Shown here: piece after piece, positions 37,399 through 46,230 of the stretch | How positions within the stretch are numbered: position 1 is the stretch's first letter | Layout of the letters: every line of letters starts with the position of its first letter | Assembly: GCF_001652265.1 (NCBI RefSeq) | Contig: NZ_LWBS01000326.1 | Location: 1-64,000 of the forward strand | Source of the DNA: Rhizobium leguminosarum | GTDB taxonomy: Bacteria; Pseudomonadota; Alphaproteobacteria; Rhizobiales; Rhizobiaceae | Length of the DNA: 64,000 nucleotides | Direction: 5' to 3' | Position numbers and translations under genes: made by a program | Notes under the pieces: model-generated | Told to the model about the DNA's origin: nothing | The model's database searches: none | The model's input: only the letters and a program-made list of their open reading frames with translations

Positions 37399-37855
37399 CG
37401 CACACAGAACTTGTGGGAATGGCCGGTTGTGACGCGACTATGGACTCTCGGTATAGGTAGTCACCGCAATGTCCGCCTTGGGCCGAAGCCGGTCTTTTTT
37501 TGCTACCGAGGAAACCGCCCAGCCGCTCCGCAGCATTCCCGTATTCCCATGTCCAATATGCAGTTTTGGGAAAACCCAATCGGGAACAGATTTTGCGAAA
37601 AGCAGAGCCCGGCAGGGATACGCGGCTCACTTCGCACCGCGCTTCCCCGTTGGACCTTCCCAATCGGGAAGGCCGGGATGCACGATCGCCACTGGACCAT
37701 AGCCAGTAGATTTGGCATCCTGTGATCATGATCTTCGTATTTCACATCGCCATCGCGAGCAGCGGACGAATTAGCCGCCCGGCCTGATGCGTCGGGCCGG
37801 GTCTATCCGCATGTGAATATCACGATGCTACCCGCGTCTGCGAAGGTCTTTGATT
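37399..37855. other. Gene-poor stretch with small palindromes
   Basis: Contains ccttccc-aatc-gggaagg (near 37657-37674) and cccggcc-N10-ggccggg (37778-37801). The segment at 37470-37515 recurs in diverged form at 42614-42665. No gene or intact mobile element is seen. Confidence 0.5.
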
Positions 37856-38347
37856 ATGCTCTTAGAACAACCCACTCTATACCTCGTGTGCGGCAAGATA
37901 GCGGCTGGAAAGTCAACACTTACAAGCGCTTTGGAGAAAAGGCCGAATACAGTTTTGGTGAAAGAAGACTATTGGCTGGCCCGGCTCTACCCCGGCGAGC
38001 AAAATAGCCTTGCCGACTATGTGCGTAATTCGACGCGCTTACGTGATGCGATGGCCGCACATCTCGTCGATCTGCTGCGATCCGGGCTATCGGTCGTGCT
38101 GGATTTCCCTGCAAACACGCCAGCAAGTCGAGCATGGATGCGCACCCTGTTTGAGCAGGCTAGATGCGCCCACCAACTTCACTTTCTTGATGTAGCGGAC
38201 GAGGTTTGCAAAGCCCGGCTTCGACAGAGGAATGTGGCCGGCACGCACGAGTTTAACGTCAGCGATGAAGACTTTTCCCTCTTCACCAAGCACTTTGTTC
38301 CCCCCGCTCCCGACGAAGGGTTCGACGTAGTGTTACATCGTTCATGA
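37856..38347 (+). CDS. P-loop kinase-like protein (AAA_33 / zeta-toxin-like fold)
   Basis: 163-aa P-loop protein: Walker A in LYLVCGKIAAGKSTLTSALE, then VLVKEDYWLARLYPG, VVLDFPANTPASRAWMRTLF and a lid region VCKARLRQRNVAGTHEFNVSDEDF. This layout is common to small-molecule kinases and zeta-toxin-like kinases, and to the phosphotransferases often annotated as ATP-binding proteins. No antitoxin gene is adjacent. The ATG at 37856 has gaagg about 10 bases upstream; an in-frame TTG lies two codons before. Substrate unknown. Confidence 0.75.
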   Translation: MLLEQPTLYLVCGKIAAGKSTLTSALEKRPNTVLVKEDYWLARLYPGEQNSLADYVRNSTRLRDAMAAHLVDLLRSGLSVVLDFPANTPASRAWMRTLFEQARCAHQLHFLDVADEVCKARLRQRNVAGTHEFNVSDEDFSLFTKHFVPPAPDEGFDVVLHRS

Positions 38348-38731
38348 TGATTGACCGTCCACTACCGCGCCCCGCGCGTCGCTAGCGGAGGCCGGCCGAT
38401 TGGCCCAATCCACGCGCCATCAGGGGACCGATTCTCCCATTATTCGATCGTTTTTGGGAAGCCGTGAGCATGCGACAACGGCAGCAATCGCGGTCGACCT
38501 GACCAAAACCTACCTGTCGGCAGTCCACCCAAACCAAGACGTGATCGGCGGTCGCGGCCAACGTCTTGAAGGAGACAGTCCACTAAGACCTCTTTGTCGC
38601 CGTTCGATCGGGCCTGACGACTGGTTTGAGCCGGGCCGAAAGTGGACCGTCAGTTTCGTGGAACAGGTATTCATAAGCGGACTTCGAGCCGGGGTTATTT
38701 GACGTGATCTGACTCCAGAGTCGGATACAGC
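38348..38731. other. Gene-poor stretch, no gene recognised
   Basis: About 380 bases with only short frames of atypical composition. Nothing here resembles a known family to me. Confidence 0.45.
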
Positions 38732-38937
38732 CTAAATGGGCAGGTCTTCGATTGCGCCAGCCAAGAATGGCGATTCCTCCTCCGCTTCCTGCTCTGGCTC
38801 GACCATGATCAGACCGACAATGATCAACCCCCGTGCCGCCCAATTCCAAAGGGGATATATTCACCCAAGAGGACGATGCTCCAGCCGATGCCAGCAACGG
38901 TCGTTGCGCTTCTGACTCCAAGGGTGCCGTTATGCGG
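38732..38937 (-). pseudogene. Remnant of a DMT-like (EamA/SMR) transporter C-terminus
   Basis: One frame reads GVRSATTVAGIGWSIVLLGE then YIPFGIGRHGG and stops. The neighbouring frame continues LIIVGLIMVEPEQEAEEESP and ends FLAGAIEDLPI. Joined, these look like the last two helices and tail of a drug/metabolite transporter: W-S-I-V-L-L-G-E is the recurrent pattern before the final helix. A one-base shift in a run of G near 38832 separates the parts, and the N-terminal region is absent. Low-confidence family call. Confidence 0.4.
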
Positions 38938-39023
38938 TCATCACGCGGGTCCGAAATGGACTGGAATTTGACCATCTGAACCGGAACGAACAGGCAATGT
39001 CTCGGGCCATTGAGGCACTTTCA

Positions 39024-40607
39024 TCACACTCGGGCCTCGATAAGAAACGGCCCATGGCGCGACAAGGCCGCATCAAGCAGCGTACTGAACGTCTCGCAGG
39101 TGGTGGCAACTGCTGCCTCGACTCCCAAACCGCGCGCAAGGGAGACCCAATCGATTGGGGGATTATCGAGATCGAGCATCCGTTGAGCATTTGTCCCGAT
39201 GGAGGCGACCCCAACGTTACGCATCTCGGCGTGGAGGATTGCGTAAGTCCGATTTGAGAAGATGATCGTCGTCACATCGAGATGCTCGCGGGCCTGGGTC
39301 CAAAGCCCCTGCACGGTGTACATGGCGCTCCCATCGGCCTGGAGGTTGATTACCTTTCGATCCGGACACCCGACAGCAGCACCCGTTGCCAGAGGGATGC
39401 CGTCACCGATGGATCCTCCCGTCGGCGAGATGAAGTCATGTGGAGCCGCGAAGGCGGAGAGTGCGAAGAACCGCCGGCCAGAGGTTATTGCCTCCTCGCA
39501 TATGATGGCGTTGTCGGGAATTTTGTGCGCGACAATAACCGCAACCGCATCGTCAGTCAGTTGTCCAACTGGATAGCCTTCGTCTCCTTTTGGCGCGATC
39601 AGTTGCAGGGACTGCGTTCGCTTCACGCCGAGTTCGTCATGCAGTGCTTCCAGCGCTCCCTTCAAATCCTCGCCGTGCTTGGCCAGCGTCAGGACTGTAC
39701 AATCATCCCGAACCAACCTACCGGGCTTTCCTGGGTACGCGAAGAACGCCACCGGTTCCGGCGCGCCGACAAGAACTAACAGGTCGACGTCCTTCAAGAC
39801 ATCGCGCGCCAAGTCGATCGGATAAGGAATGCGCACCGGAGCGACTCGCCCGAGGCCACGCTGAGTGTGGGCTACCAACACTTCGTTGAAGAGCCTAACG
39901 TCGCACGCAGTCGCGATCCGGCCTGCGATGGCAAGCGCGTCGGCGCGCGCAGCGGTTCCGCCGACAACCACTGCGACGCGCCCCGGATTGGCGCGGATGG
40001 CGCTTGCCACCGCTCGCACCGTTTGAGGATCGGGCGAGCGAGGTGTGTCGATCGATATCTTTCGCGAAGGCGAAGGCGTGGCAACTTCCCCCCATGCGGC
40101 ATCAGCAGGCAGGATCATCGTCGCAACTCCTGGCGGCGACAACGAGGCACGATAGGCCGCCTCAGCCGTAGGGCCGACATCCAGGGGACCGTTGACGCGA
40201 CGCATCCAATTCGACATCGGCGCTGCCAATCCTTCGATGTCCGTGGTCAACGGCGCGTCGAGCGGAAGGTGATAGGAAGCATGGTCACCCACGATATTTA
40301 TCATCGGTGTGCGGGCGCGGCGTGCGTTGTGCAAATTGGCCAGCCCATTGGCCAGCCCTGGTCCCGTGTGAAGCAAGGTTGCGGCGGGGTGACCGGTCAT
40401 TCGTGCGTAGCCGTCGGCAGCGCCGGTGACGACGCCCTCGCTGAGACCGAGCACGCAGCGCAATTCTGGCTTGCGATCCAGCGCCGCGACGAAATGCATT
40501 TCAGAGGTTCCCGGATTGGCGAAACATACCGTCACGTCATTCGCCAAAAGCACTTCAGCGAGGACATCCGCCCCGTTCATACGAACAGCTTGACTGTCCG
40601 CGTCCAT
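39024..40607 (-). CDS. Thiamine diphosphate-dependent enzyme, acetolactate synthase-like
   Basis: 527-aa ThDP enzyme with three domains. The N-terminal Pyr domain has the activating Glu in LGLSEGVVTGAADGYARM, the middle domain shows ADALAIAGRIATACDV, and the PP domain has a ThDP/Mg motif in NLQADGSAMYTVQGLWTQAR followed by IIFSNRTYAIL (GDGS...N-type, here ADGS...N). It is close to the acetolactate synthase large subunit-like / benzoylformate decarboxylase-like proteins common in rhizobia, shorter than IlvB and without an adjacent regulatory subunit. Leucine/valine synthesis is therefore unlikely. A run of nine G precedes the ATG on its strand. Confidence 0.85.
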   Translation of the reverse strand: MDADSQAVRMNGADVLAEVLLANDVTVCFANPGTSEMHFVAALDRKPELRCVLGLSEGVVTGAADGYARMTGHPAATLLHTGPGLANGLANLHNARRARTPMINIVGDHASYHLPLDAPLTTDIEGLAAPMSNWMRRVNGPLDVGPTAEAAYRASLSPPGVATMILPADAAWGEVATPSPSRKISIDTPRSPDPQTVRAVASAIRANPGRVAVVVGGTAARADALAIAGRIATACDVRLFNEVLVAHTQRGLGRVAPVRIPYPIDLARDVLKDVDLLVLVGAPEPVAFFAYPGKPGRLVRDDCTVLTLAKHGEDLKGALEALHDELGVKRTQSLQLIAPKGDEGYPVGQLTDDAVAVIVAHKIPDNAIICEEAITSGRRFFALSAFAAPHDFISPTGGSIGDGIPLATGAAVGCPDRKVINLQADGSAMYTVQGLWTQAREHLDVTTIIFSNRTYAILHAEMRNVGVASIGTNAQRMLDLDNPPIDWVSLARGLGVEAAVATTCETFSTLLDAALSRHGPFLIEARV

Positions 40608-40845
40608 ATACGCCCCCCCCCTGGTCTCACCACAGACATCTTTGCATGTCTTCGCAGATCGTCCAAAATAAGTTTTTGCTGATCCGCGAATTCGAGCGCT
40701 TCATCGACGGCATCAAATCGGGTTCGGCGTTCCTCGCGGAACTCGGGAAGTTGTCTGCCTTCTGGCGTTGCTGTCCGGCAGTGCCGGGGCCGGAGGCAGA
40801 CACACAGGTTCGGCCTATTGCCGACGCCAGGCGGCAGTGCCCGCG
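40608..40845. promoter_or_regulatory. Upstream region of the ThDP-enzyme gene with G9 tract
   Basis: Holds the promoter of the leftward ThDP-enzyme gene. A run of nine C (40613-40621, nine G on the coding strand) lies 6 bases before its start codon and doubles as the only ribosome-site candidate. No gene is recognised. Confidence 0.5.
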
Positions 40846-41253
40846 TCAGACGGGGTCGGCAAATGGCGTTTCGGGGTCGCTGACGTAGAAAAGGACCATC
40901 ACCGCCGGACTGTCAGAACTGAGATTCCGGCCCGTCATTCTCACGCCCGAGGGTTCGACGAAAACCTCACCCGCGCCGACGGCGATCGCGTCTCGACCGT
41001 CGAGTTCGAGGGTGAACACCCCTTCAAGCATGTAAACGGTAACCGGAAAACGATGGGAGTGGTACGGAGTGCGGTCGCCCGGTTCGAGCCTGGCGATGAT
41101 CACGCGGATTTCCTGTCTGCCCGCGTTCGGCAGTGCGTCCGTCAATTCCTTGTGAAGGACCGTGAGTTTCGCCATGCCCGTGATTCCGGCGGAGGTGGTC
41201 ACGCCCACCTGTGTTCCGGCAGTTGCTTTGTGAACATCCACAACTTTGTGCAT
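40846..41253 (-). CDS. Cupin domain protein
   Basis: 135-aa single-domain cupin. Metal-binding motif 1 is GDRTPYHSHRFPVTVYMLEG (HxH...E-like), and motif 2 is the weaker GEVFVEPSGVRMTGRN, in which the last His is replaced. A start at MHKVVDVHKATAG (41253) is preceded by agggagac. The longer frame upstream overlaps the control region. It diverges from the LysR gene at 41353, so it is a likely target of that regulator. Substrate unknown. Confidence 0.8.
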   Translation of the reverse strand: MHKVVDVHKATAGTQVGVTTSAGITGMAKLTVLHKELTDALPNAGRQEIRVIIARLEPGDRTPYHSHRFPVTVYMLEGVFTLELDGRDAIAVGAGEVFVEPSGVRMTGRNLSSDSPAVMVLFYVSDPETPFADPV

Positions 41254-41352
41254 GGCTTGTCTCCCTTGATTGTGAGACAAACCTACGCCTGATCCTGGGC
41301 ATCCGGGAGCCGCAGACTTGCAAAGGCTCGCTGCAAAGACGCATAAGGAAAC

Positions 41353-42246
41353 ATGTTCGACTGGAACGATCTCAAGTATTTCCTTGCTGTGGCCCGTCAC
41401 GGCAGCACGACTGCCGCTGCCAAGGCAACCGGTGTCAACCAGTCCACGGTGCAGCGCCGAATCGTCGAACTCGAGCGCAGGATAGGGCAATCGCTGATCC
41501 ACAGGCATGCGAGCGGCTATCAACTCACTGAGTTCGGACAATTGCTGCTGCCGAAGGCGGAAGAACTGCAGCAGGCGGCACTTGCAATCGAGAGGCAGAC
41601 ACGGCTCTATGTCAGCGAATTGAGCGGCGTTGTCCGGCTGACCTGTCCCGAGCCGCTGGTGTCACGCATCAATGGGTCGCAACTGCTGGAGCAGTTTCAT
41701 CTGAAATACCCCGAAATTCGCATCGAATTCGTGATGAGCGACGGCTACCTCGATCTTTCCAAAGGAGAGGCCGATGTCGCCCTGCGCTCAGGCGAGCCCT
41801 CCGATGAAAATCTTGTAGGCAAGAAGATCGCCGATTCCATCTGGGCAGTCTATGCGAGCCGGAGCTACGTCCAGCGTCACGGCACGCCGGGTAACCCAGC
41901 GGACATTGACCGACACGCCATTGTCGGGTTCGACGGCGCGCTTGCCAACCATCGGGCCGCGAAATGGTTTGCGTCAGTGGCTCCGACTGCAAAATTCGGC
42001 GCGCGCAACAACAGCGTCCTGGGTGTGCTTCATGCGGTCAAGTCGGGATTGGGCCTAGCCCCGCTGCCGACCACAATCGCGGAAATGCATGATGATCTCG
42101 TGCAGGTGCTTCCTCCGGTAGAAGAACTGAACCGGGGCTGGTACCTACTGGCACATCCGGACATCAGGAAAACACCGCGGGTTAGAGCCTTCTTCGAGTT
42201 CGTGAGCAGTCATAATTCCCTGGTCCGCCCCATACTCATGGGCTAG
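41353..42246 (+). CDS. LysR family transcriptional regulator
   Basis: 297-aa regulator. The HTH is FDWNDLKYFLAVARHGSTTA followed by AAKATGVNQSTVQRRIVELE. The effector domain starts at SGVVRLTCPEPLVSRINGSQ. The 99 bases between it and the cupin gene would carry its operator. It is the last intact gene before a repeat-containing gap that leads back to core chromosome. Confidence 0.92.
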   Translation: MFDWNDLKYFLAVARHGSTTAAAKATGVNQSTVQRRIVELERRIGQSLIHRHASGYQLTEFGQLLLPKAEELQQAALAIERQTRLYVSELSGVVRLTCPEPLVSRINGSQLLEQFHLKYPEIRIEFVMSDGYLDLSKGEADVALRSGEPSDENLVGKKIADSIWAVYASRSYVQRHGTPGNPADIDRHAIVGFDGALANHRAAKWFASVAPTAKFGARNNSVLGVLHAVKSGLGLAPLPTTIAEMHDDLVQVLPPVEELNRGWYLLAHPDIRKTPRVRAFFEFVSSHNSLVRPILMG

Positions 42247-42677
42247 ACTCACGACCTATTTGCGCCACCCGACCTGAAGACTTTGCTGCGATTGCGCCAC
42301 GCGTTGACGTGATCGAGGTTGCGTCGCCGTTCGGCTTGCAGTGGGTATTCCCTTCCATCATGTCCGCATCAACATTTCCGCCCCGACTTCCACAGCACCG
42401 GACGTTCCGACCTGCTGCGAACTGAATTCTCGCGTGGGCGGGGCGATCTCAAGCGAGCGAATTGATTTGCCAGTACACGGAAATCCGCCACGGCCGCTTG
42501 GCGCAAAGATGTCGTCGCGTCAAACCAATGCAATGGCTGCTTTCGGGCAGAGGCAATAACTGCCTCCATGACCGAAAAGGGCGCAAAGCAGCCGCATCCT
42601 TCAACAGCGAACAGATGGCCGCCTCCGGTCGAAGCCGGCCTTTGGTTGCTACCGGAAAACCGACGAGACCCGCCGGG
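42247..42677. other. Gene-poor stretch with nested palindromes
   Basis: Contains ggctgcttt (42535-42543) with its exact inverse aaagcagcc (42585-42593), enclosing gaggca-ataac-tgcctc (42550-42566). It is followed by the segment 42614-42665 that resembles 37470-37515. No gene is recognised. Confidence 0.55.
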
Positions 42678-45590
42678 TCACGCCCGTTTCGTCAGCGGAA
42701 AGCGGTCCCGAAGCAGCCGCAGCACCGATTCCGAAGGGATCGGCGGGCCGAAAAGGTAGCTCTGGCCGTAGTTGCAGCCCATCTTGGCGAGTTCGATCGC
42801 ATCCTCGTTGGATTCGATCCCCTCCGCCACCACCTTCATCTCGAGTTCGCGTGCCATGGATATCACCGATCTCAGCACGATCGCCTTCTTGTCGCTGCTG
42901 TCGCGCACCAAAGTCTTGTCGAGCTTGATCGTGTCGAAGGGAAAGCGCGTGAGATAGGCGAGCGACGAATATCCGGTGCCGAAATCGTCGAGCGCGAGCC
43001 CGATGCCGGCCTCCTTCAGCTTCTGCAGCACGAGGCGGGCCTGTTCCGGATTTTCCATCACCATGGATTCCGTCAGTTCGAGCTTGAGGCGCGAGGGTTG
43101 GCAATGCGTCTTGGCGAGAACCGAACGCACATCGTCATAGAGCTCGTTGTTGAGCAGCTGCACGCTCGACAGGTTGATCGAGACGAAGATCGGCAGTTCG
43201 CCGGTCTGGTGCTGCCAGCTCATCAGATCGTTGGTCGCCTGTTCCAGCGCGAACATGCCAAGCGGGCCGATGAGATCGGAGGCCTCGGCGATCGGAATGA
43301 ATTCGGATGGCGGGATATTGCCGCGCTTGGGATGTTCCCAGCGCATCAGCGCCTCGAAACCGGCGACCTCGACATCCTCCAGCCTTGCGATCGGCTGGTA
43401 GACCATCGACAATTCCTTGCGCTCGATGGCGCGGCGCAGATCCGTTTCGAGCTGCAGCCGGTCGGTGCCGAAGTCGCGGAAGGCCGGCTGGAACGGTTCG
43501 ACGCGGTTGCCGCCGGCCCGTTTTGCCCGGTACATCGCAAGCTCCGCATCGCTGAGCAGGCCGGTGGCACTCTCCTGCCGGTCGACCCAGGAGGCGAGGC
43601 CGACCGAGGCGGTCAGGATGATCTCGCGATTGGAAAAGTTGATCGGCACCATGATCGCCTTGCTGATCGCATCGGCAAAATCGGCGACCTTGGCCGGATT
43701 GTGCTCGGAAACCAGGATGAGGCCGAACTGGTCGCCGGCAAGCCGCGCCAGCGTGTCCTGCGGTTTCAACAGCCGGCGCAGCCGCCGCGTCAGCGCGATG
43801 AGGATGTTGTCGCCGGCGGCAACGCCGAGCGAATCATTGACCAGCTTGTAACGGTCGATGTCGATCACCATCACCGTCGGCCTGAGCGTGTCGCCGCCCG
43901 GCGCCAGAGCCAGCACCGACTGCAGCCGGTCGAGGAAGACCTGCCGGTTCGGCAGGCCGGTCAGATTGTCGTGCAGCGCATCGTGCAGCAGCCGTTCGAC
44001 GGAATTCTTCTGCTCGGTCACATCGACGATCGTGCCGACGCAGCGGATGATCTCGCCGTTGGAGCCGAGCACCGGCCGGGCGCGGATCAATAACCAGTGG
44101 AAATGCCCGTCTTCGGCGCGGATGCGGAACTCATGGTTCAGCCGCCCGCGCCGGTGTTCGAGCAGCACATCGAGCGTGGCGCGGAAGCGGTCGCGGTCGT
44201 CGGGATGCAGCCGCGGCAGCCAGTTGCGCGCCGCACCATGCATGGCGCCCTGGGAAAGGCCGAGCTTGATCGAGACGTCGGGAATGGTGACGACGCGGTC
44301 GCGCGCCACGTCCCAATCCCACACCATGTCGCCGGAGCCGGTCAGCGCCAGCGATTGCCGCTCGAGATCGGAAAACAGCCCCTGCTGGAAAGCGCCGCCG
44401 GCGAATGCATGCTGCATGACGGTGAAGCCGATCAGAAGCACGATGAGCACCAGGCCGCCGCCGAGTGCCGGCTGGATGATGTCGTTGTCGAGCCGGCCGG
44501 TAACGGTCAGCCACGCCCCGAACAGCCAGACGAGCGTCAGCGCCCAGGCCGGCACCAGCAGAATGGCGCGGTCGTAGCGGTTGAAGCCGAGATAGATGAT
44601 CAAGAGCAGCCCCGTGGCGGCCGTCAGCGCGAAGGAAAGCCGGGCGATGCCGGCGGCGATCGACGGGTCGTAGATCGCCACGCCGAAGAGCAGGGCAAGG
44701 CCGAGCACCCAGGCAAGCGTGGCGTAGCCGAGATGCGCATGCCAGCGGTTGAGGTTGAGATAGGTGAAGAGGAAGATGACGAAACTCGACGCCAGCGCCA
44801 CCTCGGCGCAGGCGCGCCATATTCGCTGGTCGGCCGAGGCGACGCTGATCAGCTTGCCGAGAAAACCGAAGTCGACGCAGATATAACCGAGCACCGCCCA
44901 GGCGAGTGCTGCCGTCGCCGGCAGCATCGAGGTGCCCTTGACGACGAACAGGATGGTCAGGAACACGGCGAGTAGGCCGGCAATGCCGAGCACGATGCCG
45001 CGATAGAGCGTGAAGGCGTTGATCGTATCCTTGTAGGCGTTCGGTTCCCAGAGATAGATCTGCGGCAGCTCCGGCGTCGACAGTTCGGCGACGAAGGTGA
45101 TGACGGCGCCGGGGTTCAGCGTGATGCGGAAGACGTCGGCTTCGTCGCTCGGCTGCCGGTCGAGCGCGAAGCCTTCGCTCGGCGTAATCGCGCTGATGCG
45201 CTGCGAGCCGAGATCCGGCCAGAAGAGCTTGGAATTGACCAGACGGAAATGCGGCGCGACGATGACGCGCTCGAGCTGTTCTTCCGAAACGTTGGCAAGC
45301 GCAAACACTGCCCAGTCGCCCTGATGGTTCTCCGAGCTTGCCCGGACCTCGATGCGGCGGCGGATGCCGACGGCGCCGGCCGCCGTCGAAACCTGGAAGG
45401 CCTCGCCCTGGTTGGCGTAGATCTCGGTCGTCACCGTCAGGTCGAGCGCGGTATCGTCACGGGAAATTTTTACCGGTTCGGCCGCCTGGGCAACGCCCGC
45501 CGCGAAGGCGAAGGCCGCCAGGAAAAGGGCTGCGATCACCGCGATCATTCGTCCGGACGGTGACTTGGGCAGCATGCGGTCTCTTGTCAT
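42678..45590 (-). CDS. Membrane GGDEF/EAL protein with 7TM sensor and PAS domain
   Basis: 970-aa cyclic di-GMP protein. Order: signal peptide (to about residue 36); a periplasmic domain (40-190) and seven membrane helices (about 200-400) of the 7TMR-DISM kind; PAS/PAC (about 425-535, GSGDMVWDWDVARDRVVTIP); GGDEF (540-705) and EAL (715-960). The GGDEF loop is degenerate, AGDQF near residue 618, so cyclase activity is doubtful. The EAL domain is intact (GFEALMRWEHP near 747; LALDDFGTGYSSL; FDTIKLDKTLV), so it probably hydrolyses c-di-GMP. The upstream GNAT gene overlaps its start by four bases. Confidence 0.92.
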   Translation of the reverse strand: MTRDRMLPKSPSGRMIAVIAALFLAAFAFAAGVAQAAEPVKISRDDTALDLTVTTEIYANQGEAFQVSTAAGAVGIRRRIEVRASSENHQGDWAVFALANVSEEQLERVIVAPHFRLVNSKLFWPDLGSQRISAITPSEGFALDRQPSDEADVFRITLNPGAVITFVAELSTPELPQIYLWEPNAYKDTINAFTLYRGIVLGIAGLLAVFLTILFVVKGTSMLPATAALAWAVLGYICVDFGFLGKLISVASADQRIWRACAEVALASSFVIFLFTYLNLNRWHAHLGYATLAWVLGLALLFGVAIYDPSIAAGIARLSFALTAATGLLLIIYLGFNRYDRAILLVPAWALTLVWLFGAWLTVTGRLDNDIIQPALGGGLVLIVLLIGFTVMQHAFAGGAFQQGLFSDLERQSLALTGSGDMVWDWDVARDRVVTIPDVSIKLGLSQGAMHGAARNWLPRLHPDDRDRFRATLDVLLEHRRGRLNHEFRIRAEDGHFHWLLIRARPVLGSNGEIIRCVGTIVDVTEQKNSVERLLHDALHDNLTGLPNRQVFLDRLQSVLALAPGGDTLRPTVMVIDIDRYKLVNDSLGVAAGDNILIALTRRLRRLLKPQDTLARLAGDQFGLILVSEHNPAKVADFADAISKAIMVPINFSNREIILTASVGLASWVDRQESATGLLSDAELAMYRAKRAGGNRVEPFQPAFRDFGTDRLQLETDLRRAIERKELSMVYQPIARLEDVEVAGFEALMRWEHPKRGNIPPSEFIPIAEASDLIGPLGMFALEQATNDLMSWQHQTGELPIFVSINLSSVQLLNNELYDDVRSVLAKTHCQPSRLKLELTESMVMENPEQARLVLQKLKEAGIGLALDDFGTGYSSLAYLTRFPFDTIKLDKTLVRDSSDKKAIVLRSVISMARELEMKVVAEGIESNEDAIELAKMGCNYGQSYLFGPPIPSESVLRLLRDRFPLTKRA

Positions 45591-46201
45591 CGGCTGTCGG
45601 TTTTCCTGCCTTTATCCGTATCGGTGGCGAGACGTGAAAACATCACGTGGTCGTGCCACTGACCGTTGATCTTCAAATATCCGCGCAGATAGCCTTCCTG
45701 TTGAAACCCGGCTTTTTCAAGCAGACGGATGCTGCGCGCGTTATCTGGAATACAGGCTGCTTCGATACGGTGCAACTCAAGCCCGGTGAAGATGTAAGGA
45801 ATAACCATTTGAAGAGCGGCGAACATATGCCCCTGGCCGGCATGACGTTCGCCCATCCAGTAGCCGATCATGCAGCTTTGTGCCGCACCCCTTCTGATGT
45901 AGCCGATGGTGACGCCGCCGACGAGCGTCATGTCGCCTTTGAGGAAAATGAACAGCGGCACCGCCTGGCCCGAGGCATATTCCTGTTTGCCGCGGACGAC
46001 GCGAGCGCGGTATGCGCCCTCCGTCAGCTCGTCGCGCCGCCAGGTCGGCTCCCAGGGTTCCAGGAATTTGCGGCTGTCGGCGCGCAACCGGTGCCACTGG
46101 TTGAAATCCTGGTAGCGCGGCAGGCGCAGGAGATATCTGTCGTTCTCCAGCTGCACCGCTTCCGGCTGCCGCTGCAGGAACCGAAAAACCGATTTTGGCA
46201 T
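45587..46201 (-). CDS. GNAT family acetyltransferase, RimJ-like
   Basis: 204-aa acetyltransferase of the ribosomal-protein/Ala N-acetyltransferase type: VQLENDRYLLRLPRYQDFNQ at the start, then GGVTIGYIRRGAAQSCMIGYWMGERHAGQGHMFAALQMVI with the acetyl-CoA loop, and LHRIEAACIPDNARSIRLLEKAGFQQEGYLRGYLKINGQWHDHVMFS. That last pattern is characteristic of RimJ/RimL relatives. It overlaps the GGDEF/EAL gene downstream (ATGA) and lies 29 bases after the M16 protease gene, so all three are probably cotranscribed with thrC. Confidence 0.9.
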   Translation of the reverse strand: MPKSVFRFLQRQPEAVQLENDRYLLRLPRYQDFNQWHRLRADSRKFLEPWEPTWRRDELTEGAYRARVVRGKQEYASGQAVPLFIFLKGDMTLVGGVTIGYIRRGAAQSCMIGYWMGERHAGQGHMFAALQMVIPYIFTGLELHRIEAACIPDNARSIRLLEKAGFQQEGYLRGYLKINGQWHDHVMFSRLATDTDKGRKTDSR

Positions 46202-46230
46202 CGATCACTCCCGGCAGGACGGACGTCGGC

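Noticed and set aside
38400..38702. 100-codon plus-strand frame in the gene-poor zone
   Set aside because: The start lacks a ribosome site and no domain is visible. A resemblance to the start of IS110-type transposases (AIAVDLTKTYL) was considered but is too short to trust.
42462..44093. 543-codon open frame antisense to the GGDEF/EAL gene
   Set aside because: It reads through the complement of conserved EAL and GGDEF motifs and has no domain of its own.
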